Numbered from the stretch's first letter, positions 52,794 through 61,857 are shown. The stretch is 64,000 nucleotides of DNA from Actinomadura pelletieri DSM 43383 (GCF_003634705.1 NZ_RBWU01000008.1:460591-524590), one strand, 5' to 3'. Numbers and translations are program-made. The notes: generated by a model not told the origin, from the letters alone.

Positions 52794-53342
52794 ATGGGGC
52801 GCGTGGGACGGCTACCAGGAGGCGGGCTGGCCAAGGGGCTGGCGGTCACGTTGCGAACGATGACGCGGCGTTCCATAACGCGTCAATACCCAGAAGTGCA
52901 GCCTGACCTGCCCCCGCGCAGCAGGGGCGTCATCGCGCTGTTCGAGGAGAACTGCACCGTCTGCATGCTGTGCGCCCGTGAGTGTCCCGACTGGTGCATC
53001 TACATCGACTCGCACAAGGAGACCCTGCCCGCCGAGGGCGGTGGACGGGCCCGCACCCGCAACGTCCTCGACCGTTTCGCCATCGACTTCGCGCTCTGCA
53101 TGTACTGCGGGATCTGCATCGAGGCGTGCCCGTTCGACGCGCTGTTCTGGTCGCCGGAGTTCGAGTACGCCGAGTACGACATCGCTGAGCTGACGCACGA
53201 GAAGGAACGGCTGCGGGAGTGGATGTGGACGGTCCCGCCGCCGCAGGCGCACGACCCGTCCGCCGAGCCGCCGAAGGAGGTGGCCGCGGCGGAGAAGGCG
53301 GCCGCCCGCGGCGCCCGGCCCCCGCGCGGAGGGCGGACATGA
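52794..53342 (+). CDS. nuoI: Complex I subunit NuoI
   Basis: 182 residues with two 4Fe-4S motifs: CTVCMLCARECP and CMYCGICIEACP. These clusters lead electrons to N2 in NuoB. In ferredoxin-linked complex I relatives NuoI-type subunits face the ferredoxin site. The C-terminal roughly 35 residues are Ala/Pro-rich. ATG 52794 is chosen near GGAGAC; the antisense gene ends this side at 52691, so nuoI probably has its own promoter. Confidence 0.9.
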   Translation: MGRVGRLPGGGLAKGLAVTLRTMTRRSITRQYPEVQPDLPPRSRGVIALFEENCTVCMLCARECPDWCIYIDSHKETLPAEGGGRARTRNVLDRFAIDFALCMYCGICIEACPFDALFWSPEFEYAEYDIAELTHEKERLREWMWTVPPPQAHDPSAEPPKEVAAAEKAAARGARPPRGGRT

Positions 53343-53983
53343 GCGGCCCGGAGGTCGTGTTCACGCTGCTCGGCGTCGTCGCCGTCGGGTCCGCGATCCT
53401 GGTGGTGACCACGCGCAACCTCGTCCACGCGGCGCTGTGGCTGGTGGTGTCGTTCGGTGCGCTCGCGGGCGGCTACCTCGTCCTCACCGCGGAGTTCGTC
53501 GCCTGGGTACAGGTGCTGATCTACGTCGGCGCGGTGGTCGTGCTGCTGCTGTTCGGGATCATGCTGACGCGGGCGCCGATCGGCCGGTCCGCCGACCTGG
53601 ACTCCGGGAACCGGTGGGCCGCGGCGGCCGTCGCCGTCGCCACCGCCGCCGTCCTGGTCACCGTGATGGTCATGGGCTTCAGGGACGAGCGGATGCCGCT
53701 GCGGGACGGCGGCGGGTCCGCGGCGGAACTCGGCGCCGCCGTGTTCCGGACCTGGGTGCTGCCGTTCGAGGTGCTGTCGGTGCTGCTGCTCGCGTCGCTG
53801 ATCGGTGCCATCGTGCTGTCCCGCTCCGACATCCGGGCGCGTCCCGTACCCGGGGCCCGGCCAGGACGGCCAGGAGCCGGGGCGCGGCCGAGAGCCGAGG
53901 CGCGGGGTGAAACCGAGGCGCGGGGTGAAACCGGGACCCGGTCGGAGGCCGAGGCCAGGCCGGACGAGGAAGGCGGCGGCTGA
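53339..53983 (+). CDS. nuoJ: Complex I subunit NuoJ with repetitive tail
   Basis: 214 residues; five helices with the NuoJ block WVQVLIYVGAVVVLLLFGIML near 60-80. The last 45 residues are Arg/Ala/Glu-rich and contain an exact 18-bp tandem duplication (53897-53914 and 53915-53932). Start overlaps the nuoI stop (ATGA). Confidence 0.92.
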   Translation: MSGPEVVFTLLGVVAVGSAILVVTTRNLVHAALWLVVSFGALAGGYLVLTAEFVAWVQVLIYVGAVVVLLLFGIMLTRAPIGRSADLDSGNRWAAAAVAVATAAVLVTVMVMGFRDERMPLRDGGGSAAELGAAVFRTWVLPFEVLSVLLLASLIGAIVLSRSDIRARPVPGARPGRPGAGARPRAEARGETEARGETGTRSEAEARPDEEGGG

Positions 53984-54375
53984 TGCATCTCGCCTACCCG
54001 ACGATCGTCGCCGCGCTGCTGTTCTCCGTCGGCGTGTACGGGGTGCTGGCGCGCCGCAACGCCATCCTCGTCCTGATGTCGGTCGAGCTGATGTTGAACG
54101 CGGTGAACCTCAACCTCGTCACGTTCGACATCTGGTACCGGGACCGGTTGCACGGCGGGCAGGTCCTCACGCTGTTCACCATCGTGATCGCGGCGGCGGA
54201 GATCGGGCTCGGTCTGGCGATCGTCCTGCTGGTGTACCGGAACCGGCGGATGGTGGACGTCGACCGGCTCCGCGCCCTGGCGGAGGACTCGACCCGTCCG
54301 GCGGCCCTGGAGGCCGGTCCGCAACCCGAGCCCGACGGTGAGAAGGCCGGGGCGGTCGAGGAGGCGGCACCGTGA
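53983..54375 (+). CDS. nuoK: Complex I subunit NuoK
   Basis: 130 residues; three helices, with the conserved Glu in VLMSVELMLNAVNLNLV (about 30-46) and a second in AAAEIGLGLAIV (about 69-80), both part of the proton channel. The C-terminal tail is about 30 residues longer than usual and acidic. Start overlaps the nuoJ stop (TGATG). Confidence 0.93.
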   Translation: MHLAYPTIVAALLFSVGVYGVLARRNAILVLMSVELMLNAVNLNLVTFDIWYRDRLHGGQVLTLFTIVIAAAEIGLGLAIVLLVYRNRRMVDVDRLRALAEDSTRPAALEAGPQPEPDGEKAGAVEEAAP

Positions 54376-56315
54376 TCTGGCTCGCCTCGCTGGTCATCCT
54401 GCTGCCGTTCCTCAGCGCTTTCGCGGGGATGTTGCTCGGGCCGTCCCTGACCCGCGTCCTCGGCGGCCGTCCCGGCGCCGGCACGCCGCCGCTCCGCAAC
54501 GGCCCCGCGCTGATCGCGTGCCTGCCGATCGCGGTGTCGCTCGTCCTCGCCGCGATCGTCGCGTTCGTCGCGTGGCAGGACGTGGACGAACGGACCGGTT
54601 CGCTCACGCTGATCGAGACCGGTTCGGTGCCGATCGAGGTCGGTTTGCAGGTGGACTGGCTGTCCGCCTTCGTCGGCCTCATGGTCTGCTGCGTCGCGCT
54701 CGCCGTCCACGTGTACTCGGTCGCTTACCTGAAAGGCGACCGGCGGTACTCGTCCTACGCGGCGTTCGTGTCGCTGTTCACGGCCGCGATGCTGCTGGTC
54801 GTCTACTCCGGCGACCTCCTCGTCCTGTACGCGGGCTGGGAGGTCATGGGCATCTGCTCGTACTTCCTGATCGGCCACCACTGGGAGGACCGGGCGAACT
54901 CGCGGGCGGCGGTCAAGGCGTTCCTGGTCACGCGGCTCGGTGACGTCGGGTTCCTCCTCGGCGTCCTGGTGCTCGGCGTCGGCGCGGGCACGTTCGAGAT
55001 CGACGAGATCCTGCGGAACGTCGACGAGCTGTCCGGCGCGACGGCGACGGCGACGGCGCTGCTGCTCCTCACCGGAGTCGCGGGCAAGAGCGCCCAGTTC
55101 CCGCTGCACACCTGGCTTCCGGACGCGATGGCGGGCCCCACCCCGATCAGCGCCCTCATCCACGCGGCCACGATGGTCGCGGCCGGCGTGTACGTCGTCG
55201 CGCGGCTGCACGAGGTGTTCGTCGAGGCCCCGACCTCGCTGGTCGTCCTCGGCGTCGTCGCCGTGGTCTCCATGGTGGGGTCGGCGCTCGCGGCGCTGGC
55301 GCAGGACGACCTCAAACGCGTCCTGGCGTACTCGACGATCAGCCAGCTCGCCGTGATGGCCGCCGGGCTCGCGGTCGGGGCCGACACCGCCGCGATCTTC
55401 CACCTGCTCACCCATGGCGCGTTCAAGGCGCTGCTGTTCCTCTCCGCCGGATGCGTGATCGTCGTGGCGGGCTCGAACATGCTCGCGCACTACGGCGGGC
55501 TCCGGCGCGGCATGCCCATCACGTTCTGGTCGATGACGGTCGGTCTCGCCGCGCTCGCGGGCGTCCCACCGTTCAGCGGCTGGTTCAGCAAGGACTCCGT
55601 CATCGAAGCCGCCCAACACGCCGCCCTCCACGGCGGCGAATCGGCCGTCGCGTCGGCGGCCGTGACACCGGCCGGTTCGTACGCACTGGACGTCGATCCG
55701 GACGGGCAGGTCGTGAACCTGCCGGGCGGGGTCGCGTGGCTGGTCTACCTGGGGTTGTTGCTGACGGTCGCGTTGACGGCGGCGTACGCGATGCGCGCGT
55801 GGCTGATGACGTTCTTCGGTGAGCCGCGCGGCTCGTACGAGATCCGTGACCCGTCCAGGCTGATGTCCTGGACGGTCGCGGTCCTGGCCGTCCCCGCCGC
55901 GATCCTCGGGTTCTTCGGGCTCGGGGCGGCGGAACTGCGCCCGCATGTGGGTGCCGCGTCGGTGAGTTTCCTGCTGGTCGTGGTCGGGGCGGGCGCCGCG
56001 TTCCTCGTCTGGAACGGTGACCCGGCCGCCGACCCCGCACGCGTGCTCGGACGGGCCCGTCCGGTGTTCGCGCGGGCCTTCTACGTGGACGAGCTGTACG
56101 CGCTGGTGATCGTCCGGCCGATCCGGGCCCTGGCACGGTACGTCGTGACATTCGACCGCCGCCAGGTCGACGGCGCCGTGGTCGGGTCCGGGCAGGGCGC
56201 GACCTGGCTCGCCGGGCGGATCCGCTTCCCGCAGAACGGCAACGTGCAGAACTACCTGACCGGACTGCTCGCCGGAGTCGTCGTCATCGTCGCCGGGGTG
56301 GTGATCTTCCTGTGA
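54372..56315 (+). CDS. nuoL: Complex I antiporter-like subunit NuoL
   Basis: 647 residues, about 16 helices. GWEVMGICSYFLIGHHW carries the conserved Glu and HTWLPDAMAGPTPISALIHAATMVAAG the NuoL core; LTHGAFKALLFL and the C-terminal lateral helix region follow. It pumps protons. GTG start overlaps the nuoK stop. Confidence 0.95.
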   Translation: MIWLASLVILLPFLSAFAGMLLGPSLTRVLGGRPGAGTPPLRNGPALIACLPIAVSLVLAAIVAFVAWQDVDERTGSLTLIETGSVPIEVGLQVDWLSAFVGLMVCCVALAVHVYSVAYLKGDRRYSSYAAFVSLFTAAMLLVVYSGDLLVLYAGWEVMGICSYFLIGHHWEDRANSRAAVKAFLVTRLGDVGFLLGVLVLGVGAGTFEIDEILRNVDELSGATATATALLLLTGVAGKSAQFPLHTWLPDAMAGPTPISALIHAATMVAAGVYVVARLHEVFVEAPTSLVVLGVVAVVSMVGSALAALAQDDLKRVLAYSTISQLAVMAAGLAVGADTAAIFHLLTHGAFKALLFLSAGCVIVVAGSNMLAHYGGLRRGMPITFWSMTVGLAALAGVPPFSGWFSKDSVIEAAQHAALHGGESAVASAAVTPAGSYALDVDPDGQVVNLPGGVAWLVYLGLLLTVALTAAYAMRAWLMTFFGEPRGSYEIRDPSRLMSWTVAVLAVPAAILGFFGLGAAELRPHVGAASVSFLLVVVGAGAAFLVWNGDPAADPARVLGRARPVFARAFYVDELYALVIVRPIRALARYVVTFDRRQVDGAVVGSGQGATWLAGRIRFPQNGNVQNYLTGLLAGVVVIVAGVVIFL

Positions 56316-57820
56316 TCTTCGTGCTGATGATGGCGATCCCGCTGGCCGGGGCGCTGGCGATGCTCGTGCCCGCGAACCGGTTCCTGCGCACCGACATCGC
56401 CGTCCGGACGTTCGGGACGGCCGTGTCCGGCGCGACGCTGCTCGTCGCGATCTCCGCGATGACGGCGTTCGACTTCGGCGCCACGTCCCGTATGCAGATG
56501 GAGGTCGACCGTGCGTGGGCGCCCGCGATCGGGCTGCGCTTCCACCTCGGCGTCGACGGGATCTCCCTTCCGCTCGTCGTCCTGACGGCGCTGCTGACGT
56601 TCCTGTGCTTCCTCTACACGCTGCGCCACCCGCCGGAGGGCGGCCGGATCCGGCTGCTGACCGCGCTGCTGCTCGTCCTGGAGATCGGGATGATCGGCAC
56701 GTTCGTCGCGCTCGACCTCGTGCTGTTCTTCGTCTTCTTCGAGACCGTCCTGATCCCCATGTACGTGGTGATCATGCTGTGGGGCGGGGCCGGACGCCGT
56801 GCCGCCGCCCACAAGTTCATCCTTTACACGCTGCTCGGCTCCGGCCTGCTCCTCGCCGGGATGCTGCTCGTCGGCGCGCACGCGGGCACGCTCGACATGA
56901 CGCGGCTCGCCGCGCGGCACGGGTCCGGGCTGTCGCACGGCCTTCAGGTCACGGCGTTCGCGCTGATGGGCCTCGGGTTCGCGGTGAAGGCGCCGATGTG
57001 GCCGCTGCACACCTGGCTGCCCGACGCGCACACCGAGGCCCCGACCGTCGGGTCCGTGCTGCTCGCCGGGGTGCTGTTGAAGATGGGCACGTACGGGCTC
57101 GTCCGGGTGGCGCTGCCGCTCGCCCCGGACGGCGCGGAGTTCTGGGCGCCGTGGCTCGGCCTCCTCGCCGTCATCGGAATCGTCTACGGCGCCCTCGCCT
57201 GCCTCGCCCAACGCGACCTGAAACGGATGATCGCCTACTCGTCCGTGGGGCATATGGGCTTCGTCCTGCTCGGCATCGCGACCCTCACCCCCGTCGGCGT
57301 CAACGCCGCCCTGTTCGGCAACATCGCGCACGGACTGATCACGAGCCTGTTGTTCTTCCTCGCCGGGGCCGTGAAGGAACGCTGGGGCACCGCCGACATG
57401 AACGCCCTCGGCGGCGGGATGCTCGGCACGTCCCCGCGCCTGGCGTCGATCCTGACGTTCGCGTCCGTCGCGTCCCTCGGTCTCCCCGGCCTCGCCGGGT
57501 TCTGGGGGGAGATGCTGGCGCTGCTCGGCGCGTACCGTCCGCACGCCGACCTGCCGCGTGAGACGTTCGTGACGTTCATGGCCGTCGCGGCGCTCGGCGC
57601 GGTGCTGACCGCCGCGTACTTCCTGCGGATGCTGTCCAAACTCACCCACGGCCCGTCCGACGGCACCGCCCCCGAACGCGCCCCCGCGGCGGCCGTGTCC
57701 GTGCAGGAGTACGCGGCCTGGGTCCCGCTGATCGCGCTGACGCTGCTGGTCGGGCTGTGGCCGAAGACGCTGCTGGACGTGACCACCGGACCCGTCCGCG
57801 CCCTGTTCGGAGGCGGCTGA
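56312..57820 (+). CDS. nuoM: Complex I antiporter-like subunit NuoM
   Basis: 502 residues, about 14 helices. FFETVLIPMYVVIMLWGG with its Glu near 145 and PLHTWLPDAHTEAPTVGSVLLAG near 230-252 identify NuoM, as does HMGFVLLGIATL. GTG start overlaps the nuoL stop; its stop overlaps the nuoN start. Confidence 0.95.
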   Translation: MIFVLMMAIPLAGALAMLVPANRFLRTDIAVRTFGTAVSGATLLVAISAMTAFDFGATSRMQMEVDRAWAPAIGLRFHLGVDGISLPLVVLTALLTFLCFLYTLRHPPEGGRIRLLTALLLVLEIGMIGTFVALDLVLFFVFFETVLIPMYVVIMLWGGAGRRAAAHKFILYTLLGSGLLLAGMLLVGAHAGTLDMTRLAARHGSGLSHGLQVTAFALMGLGFAVKAPMWPLHTWLPDAHTEAPTVGSVLLAGVLLKMGTYGLVRVALPLAPDGAEFWAPWLGLLAVIGIVYGALACLAQRDLKRMIAYSSVGHMGFVLLGIATLTPVGVNAALFGNIAHGLITSLLFFLAGAVKERWGTADMNALGGGMLGTSPRLASILTFASVASLGLPGLAGFWGEMLALLGAYRPHADLPRETFVTFMAVAALGAVLTAAYFLRMLSKLTHGPSDGTAPERAPAAAVSVQEYAAWVPLIALTLLVGLWPKTLLDVTTGPVRALFGGG

Positions 57821-59307
57821 TGATCCAAAGCATCGACTACGCGGCGATCGCGCCGCCGCTGATCCTCGCCGTCGCCGCGATCGGCTTGCTGCTCGCCGAC
57901 GCGTTCGACGCGCCCCGCCGCGTCCTGTCCCTGCTCAGCGGCGGTTCCCTCGCCGTCGCGCTGCTCGCCGTCATCGCGCTCGCGACCGGCGACCGGCGCG
58001 CCACGTTCTGCGTCCCGGCCGGCCTGCGCGGCGACGGCCCCCGCTCCTGCTCCTATGTCGCCGACGACTTCACGCTCCTGTTCCAGGGCATCGTGCTCGG
58101 CGCCGCCGTCGTCGTCGTGCTGCTGTCCCTCCAGGAGATCACCGACTCGAAGATGCCGGTGGGGGAGTACCACTTCCTGCTGCTCGCCGCCGTCATCGGC
58201 GCGCTCGCCCTCGTCGCCGCCCGCGACCTCGTCCTGCTCCTCGTCGCGCTGGAGACCCTGTCCCTCCCGGTGTTCGCGCTGTCCGCGCTGCGCCGCTACG
58301 ACGGGACGGCGTCCGAGGCCGCGCTGAAACTGTTCCTCGTCTCCGTCGTCTCCACCGCCGTCATGCTGTTCGGGATCAGCCTCGTGTACGGCGCGACCGG
58401 CGCCATGCACCTGGACCGGATCGCCCCCGCGCTGTCCCGGCTGCCGTCCGACCTCGACCCCGTCGCCACCGCCGGGTCCGTGCTCGTCCTCGCCGGGTTC
58501 GCGTTCAAGGTCGCGGCCGTCCCGTTCCACTTCTGGGCCCCGGACGTCTACCAGGGGTCGCCGCTGCCCGTCGCCGCGTTCCTGTCCGTCGTGTCGAAGG
58601 CCGCCGGTTTCGCGGGCCTCGCGATCGTCCTGGCGCTCGGCCTGCCCGCGTACGCGCACGTGTGGGGCCCGGCGATCGCCGTCATCGCCGCCCTCACCAT
58701 GACCGTCGGCAACCTCGTCGCCCTGCGCCAACGCACCGCCATCCGCCTGCTGGCCTGGTCGTCGGTCGCCCAGTCCGGGTACATGCTGGCGCCGCTGTCG
58801 GTCGGCGACGACCGGCTCCCCGAGGCCGTCGCCGCCACTACCGCCTACGTCGCCCTGTACGCCGTCATGAACCTCGGCGCGTTCGCCGTCGTGATCGGCT
58901 TCCGCCGCCGCGAAGCGCCGCTCAGCCCGTCCTGGGACACCCTCGACGACTACCGGGGCCTCGCCCGCCGCAGCCCCGCCGTCGCCGCCGCGCTCGCCTT
59001 CTTCCTCATCTGCCTCGCCGGACTCCCGCCCGGCGTGATGGGACTGTTCGCCAAGGTCGTCGTGTTCCGCGCCACCGTCGCGGGCGACGTCACCTGGCTG
59101 GCCGTCGTGATGGCGATCAACACGGTCATCGGCCTGTACTACTACCTGCTGTGGGCCGTCCGGTTGTTCACCCCGGCGCCCGGCCCGTCCTACGATCCGG
59201 TGCCCGGACTGCCCGTCCGCGCCGCGGTCATCGCCACTTCCACCGCCGCGCTTGTACTCTCGGCGGCCCCGCAAATCGTCCTACAGACGGTGTCACACGC
59301 CACCTAG
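57820..59307 (+). CDS. nuoN: Complex I antiporter-like subunit NuoN
   Basis: 495 residues, about 14 helices. ALETLSLPVFALSALRRYD carries the Glu and FKVAAVPFHFWAPDVYQGSP the core, as does SSVAQSGYMLAPL. GGAGG lies six bases before ATG 57820 (TGATG with nuoM). Last gene of the cluster; htpX follows after 64 bp. Confidence 0.95.
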   Translation: MIQSIDYAAIAPPLILAVAAIGLLLADAFDAPRRVLSLLSGGSLAVALLAVIALATGDRRATFCVPAGLRGDGPRSCSYVADDFTLLFQGIVLGAAVVVVLLSLQEITDSKMPVGEYHFLLLAAVIGALALVAARDLVLLLVALETLSLPVFALSALRRYDGTASEAALKLFLVSVVSTAVMLFGISLVYGATGAMHLDRIAPALSRLPSDLDPVATAGSVLVLAGFAFKVAAVPFHFWAPDVYQGSPLPVAAFLSVVSKAAGFAGLAIVLALGLPAYAHVWGPAIAVIAALTMTVGNLVALRQRTAIRLLAWSSVAQSGYMLAPLSVGDDRLPEAVAATTAYVALYAVMNLGAFAVVIGFRRREAPLSPSWDTLDDYRGLARRSPAVAAALAFFLICLAGLPPGVMGLFAKVVVFRATVAGDVTWLAVVMAINTVIGLYYYLLWAVRLFTPAPGPSYDPVPGLPVRAAVIATSTAALVLSAAPQIVLQTVSHAT

Positions 59308-59371
59308 TGGGAACGTTCACCCAGGTCAAACCGTTGATGTTCATGCCGGAGTCGACGGGGAGGCATCGGAA

Positions 59372-60226
59372 GTGCAGTTTAACGGCGTCAAAACGGCAGT
59401 GCTGATCGCCAGCCTGTCGGCGTTGATGCTCGCCGCCGGTTGGTTGATCGGCGGCGGTGCCGGACTGACGATCGCATTGCTCATCGCGCTCGTCACCAAC
59501 GGGGTCGCCTACGTGTTCAGCGACCGGATCGCGTTGCGTTCGATGCGCGCCCATCCGGTCGGCGAGGTCGAGGCGCCGATGCTGTACCGGATCGTCCGGG
59601 AACTGGCGACCTCGGCGCACCAGCCGATGCCGCGCCTCTACGTCTCCGAGACCCGGCAGCCCAACGCGTTCGCCACCGGACGCAACCCGCGCAACGCCGC
59701 CGTCTGCTGCACCCGCGGCATCCTGCTGATGCTGGACGAACGGGAACTGCGCGCCGTCCTCGGCCACGAACTGTCGCACGTCTACAACCGCGACATCCTC
59801 ATCTCGTCCGTCGCCGCCGCCATCGCCACCGTGATCACCTACCTGTCCCATCTGGCGATCTTCATCCCGCTCGGCCGCTCCGACGACGACGAGGGCCCCG
59901 GCCTGCTCGGCGCGCTGCTGATGATGATCCTCGGCCCGGTCGCCGCGATGGTCGTCCAGATGGCGATCAGCCGCACCCGCGAATACTCCGCCGACGCCGC
60001 CGGAGCCCGCCTCACCGGCGACCCCCTCGCCCTGGCCTCCGCCCTCCGCAAGATCGACGCGGGCACCCGGGCGATGCCGCTGCCACAGGACCCCGAACTC
60101 GCCACCACCAGCTCCCTGATGATCGCCAACCCGTTCACCGGCGCCGGGATCGGGAGGCTGTTCTCCACCCACCCCCCGACCGCCGACCGGATCGCCCGCC
60201 TGGAACGCATGGCGGGCCACCGCTAG
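59372..60226 (+). CDS. htpX: HtpX-family membrane zinc metalloprotease
   Basis: 284 residues. HELSH at 132-136 (in GHELSHVYNRD) binds zinc with a third ligand from REYSAD near 203; two N-terminal and two central membrane helices frame it. HtpX degrades misfolded membrane proteins, with the active site in the cytoplasm. It follows the nuo cluster and may help quality control of those membrane subunits, which is inference. GTG 59372 has GGGAGG eight bases upstream. Its stop shares CTAG with that of the convergent map gene. Confidence 0.92.
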   Translation: MQFNGVKTAVLIASLSALMLAAGWLIGGGAGLTIALLIALVTNGVAYVFSDRIALRSMRAHPVGEVEAPMLYRIVRELATSAHQPMPRLYVSETRQPNAFATGRNPRNAAVCCTRGILLMLDERELRAVLGHELSHVYNRDILISSVAAAIATVITYLSHLAIFIPLGRSDDDEGPGLLGALLMMILGPVAAMVVQMAISRTREYSADAAGARLTGDPLALASALRKIDAGTRAMPLPQDPELATTSSLMIANPFTGAGIGRLFSTHPPTADRIARLERMAGHR

Positions 60227-60990
60227 GGCGCCGTCAGGATCACCGGCCCATCGCCGGTCACCGCCACGGAATGCTCCACATGCGCGGCCCTGCTGCCGTC
60301 CACGGTCACGACGGACCAGCCGTCCGCCAGCAGCCCGGTCTCATCCTTTCCCCCTTCGGTGACCATAGGCTCGATCGCGATCGTCAGCCCTTCCCTGAGC
60401 TTCAGCCCGCGCCCCCGCCGCCCCTTGTTGGGCACCGGCGGATCCTCGTGCATCTCCGTCCCGATCCCATGGCCACCCGACCCCTCCGCGATCCCATAAC
60501 CCCCCGCCCGCACCGTCCCCTCGATCGCGGCCGCGACATCCCCCATCCGATTCCCCGGCAAGGCCGCCGCGATCCCCCGCTCCAGGGCAAGCCGAGCCGT
60601 CTCAATCAGCCGCAGCCCCGCCTCATCACTCCTCCCCACCATGAACGTGATCGCCGAGTCCCCGCAGTACCCCCCGACCCGGGCCCCGGCATCAACACTC
60701 ACTACATCCCCGTCCCGCAGCACACCCCCGCGCGGAATCCCATGAACAACAACCTCGTTCACCGACACACAAATATTCGCCGGATACGGAACCGGCGCCC
60801 AAGCAGGCTTGTAGTGCAGAAACGGCGACGTGGCCCCGTGCTCCTTCAACACCCGCGCGGCCACCACGTCCAACTCCCCGAACGGCACACCGGGCTCCGC
60901 CGCGTCCCGCACACTCGCCAGAACCCGGGCGACGACCCGCCCCGCGTCCCGCATCCGCTCCCACTCCCGTGGGGTCCGATAGGTCACCAT
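60223..60990 (-). CDS. map: Type I methionine aminopeptidase
   Basis: 255 residues. Metal ligands are visible in VSVDAGARVGGYCGDSA (two Asp), GGHGIGTEMHEDP (His), IAIEPMVTEG (Glu) and VEHSVAVTGDG (Glu). It removes the initiator Met from nascent proteins. This copy is not in a ribosomal-protein operon, so the genome may have another. The -10 box ends seven bases before ATG 60990, so the mRNA should be leaderless. It is divergent from an XRE regulator across nested palindromes, which suggests it is regulated. Confidence 0.94.
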   Translation of the reverse strand: MVTYRTPREWERMRDAGRVVARVLASVRDAAEPGVPFGELDVVAARVLKEHGATSPFLHYKPAWAPVPYPANICVSVNEVVVHGIPRGGVLRDGDVVSVDAGARVGGYCGDSAITFMVGRSDEAGLRLIETARLALERGIAAALPGNRMGDVAAAIEGTVRAGGYGIAEGSGGHGIGTEMHEDPPVPNKGRRGRGLKLREGLTIAIEPMVTEGGKDETGLLADGWSVVTVDGSRAAHVEHSVAVTGDGPVILTAP

Positions 60991-60997
60991 GGCGAAG

Positions 60998-61019
60998 ATT
61001 ATAATACCAGTATTACAAT
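60998..61019. promoter_or_regulatory. Divergent leaderless promoters with nested palindromes
   Basis: On the minus strand TATAAT (complement 60998-61003) is a perfect -10 for map; on the plus strand TACAAT (61014-61019) serves the XRE gene. Each ends seven bases before its start codon. TAATAC-ca-GTATTA (61002-61015) and GTATT-ac-AATAC (61010-61021) are overlapping perfect palindromes, so three half-sites spaced by seven bases cover both -10 boxes. Confidence 0.65.
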
Positions 61020-61026
61020 ACAAGAC

Positions 61027-61302
61027 ATGGTCCGTACCCCACTAACCACCGAACAACGCGACCGCGGCAAGGCCCTAGGCCAGATCCTCCGCGCCGCCCG
61101 CGGCTCCCGCCCGGCCTCCGCCGTCGCCGCCGAGGCCGGAATCTCCCTCGACACCCTCCGCAAGATCGAACGCGGCGCCATCGCCGTCCCCGCGTTCTTC
61201 ACCGTCGCCGCCCTGGCCCGCGTCCTGGACCTCGACCTCACCACCCTCGCCCACAACTTGGGCGAATTCGACCGAACCATCCCTGACGAGGCCGCGTCAT
61301 AG
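61027..61302 (+). CDS. Small XRE-type helix-turn-helix regulator
   Basis: 91 residues, one HTH at about 15-75: LGQILRAARGSRPASAVAAEAGISLDTLRKIERGAIAVPAFFTVAALARVLDL, close to a Cro/C1 fold. The ATG at 61027 seems leaderless. It is divergent from map and most likely binds the palindromes between them, repressing itself and map. No ligand domain is present. Confidence 0.85.
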   Translation: MVRTPLTTEQRDRGKALGQILRAARGSRPASAVAAEAGISLDTLRKIERGAIAVPAFFTVAALARVLDLDLTTLAHNLGEFDRTIPDEAAS

Positions 61303-61309
61303 GACAAGA

Positions 61310-61353
61310 GAGCGCGCCGGCCACCTTCTGCGGGGGGAGGGGCCGGCGCGCTC
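61310..61353. terminator. Bidirectional 13-bp hairpin terminator
   Basis: GAGCGCGCCGGCC (61310-61322) is a perfect complement of GGCCGGCGCGCTC (61341-61353), with an 18-base loop. It lies between the convergent XRE and yajQ genes. Confidence 0.82.
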
Positions 61354-61368
61354 CTAGGCGTAGTGCAC

Positions 61369-61857
61369 CTACCTGTAGTTCACGAACTGCAGCGCCACAT
61401 CAAGATCCTTCCCCTTGAGCAGCGCGATCACCGCCTGCAGATCATCCTTCTTCTTCGAGCTGACCCGCAGCTCGTCCCCCTGGATCTGCACCTTGACGCC
61501 CTTCGGCCCCTCGTCCCGGACGATCTTGCCGATCTTCTTCGCGTCCTCCTGGGCGATGCCCTCCTTCAGCCCCACCCCCAGCTTGTGCACCTTCCCCGAC
61601 AGCTTCGGCTCGCCCGCGTCGATCGCCTTCAGCGAGATCCCCCGCTTCACGAGCTTGTCCTTCAACACGTCGAGCACCGCGTTCGCCCGCTCCTCCGTGT
61701 TCGCCTGGATCTCGATCGACTCCCCCGACCACTTGATCCCCGCGTCCACGTTCCGGAAGTCGAACCGGTTCGCCACCTCCTTGGCGGCCTGGTTCAACGC
61801 GTTGTCGACCTCCTGCCGGTCGAGCTTGCTCACAATGTCAAAGCTGGCATCCGCCAC
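61369..61857 (-). CDS. yajQ: YajQ-family nucleotide-binding protein
   Basis: 162 residues, the usual length. DASFDIVSKLDRQEVDNALNQA at the start, RFDFRNVDAGIKWSG near 32-46, GLKEGIAQEDAKKIGKIVRD near 96-115 and the end DVALQFVNYR are family marks. Members bind cyclic-di-GMP or other nucleotides and act as effectors in several bacteria; the role in actinobacteria is not settled. GTG 61857 follows GAGGGG; a GTG three codons earlier is possible. Confidence 0.92.
   Translation of the reverse strand: MADASFDIVSKLDRQEVDNALNQAAKEVANRFDFRNVDAGIKWSGESIEIQANTEERANAVLDVLKDKLVKRGISLKAIDAGEPKLSGKVHKLGVGLKEGIAQEDAKKIGKIVRDEGPKGVKVQIQGDELRVSSKKKDDLQAVIALLKGKDLDVALQFVNYR

Noticed and set aside
59440..61302. 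A 620-codon plus-strand frame spanning htpX, map and the XRE gene
   Set aside because: Only its last 91 codons (XRE) are real; the rest is out of frame with htpX and antisense to map.
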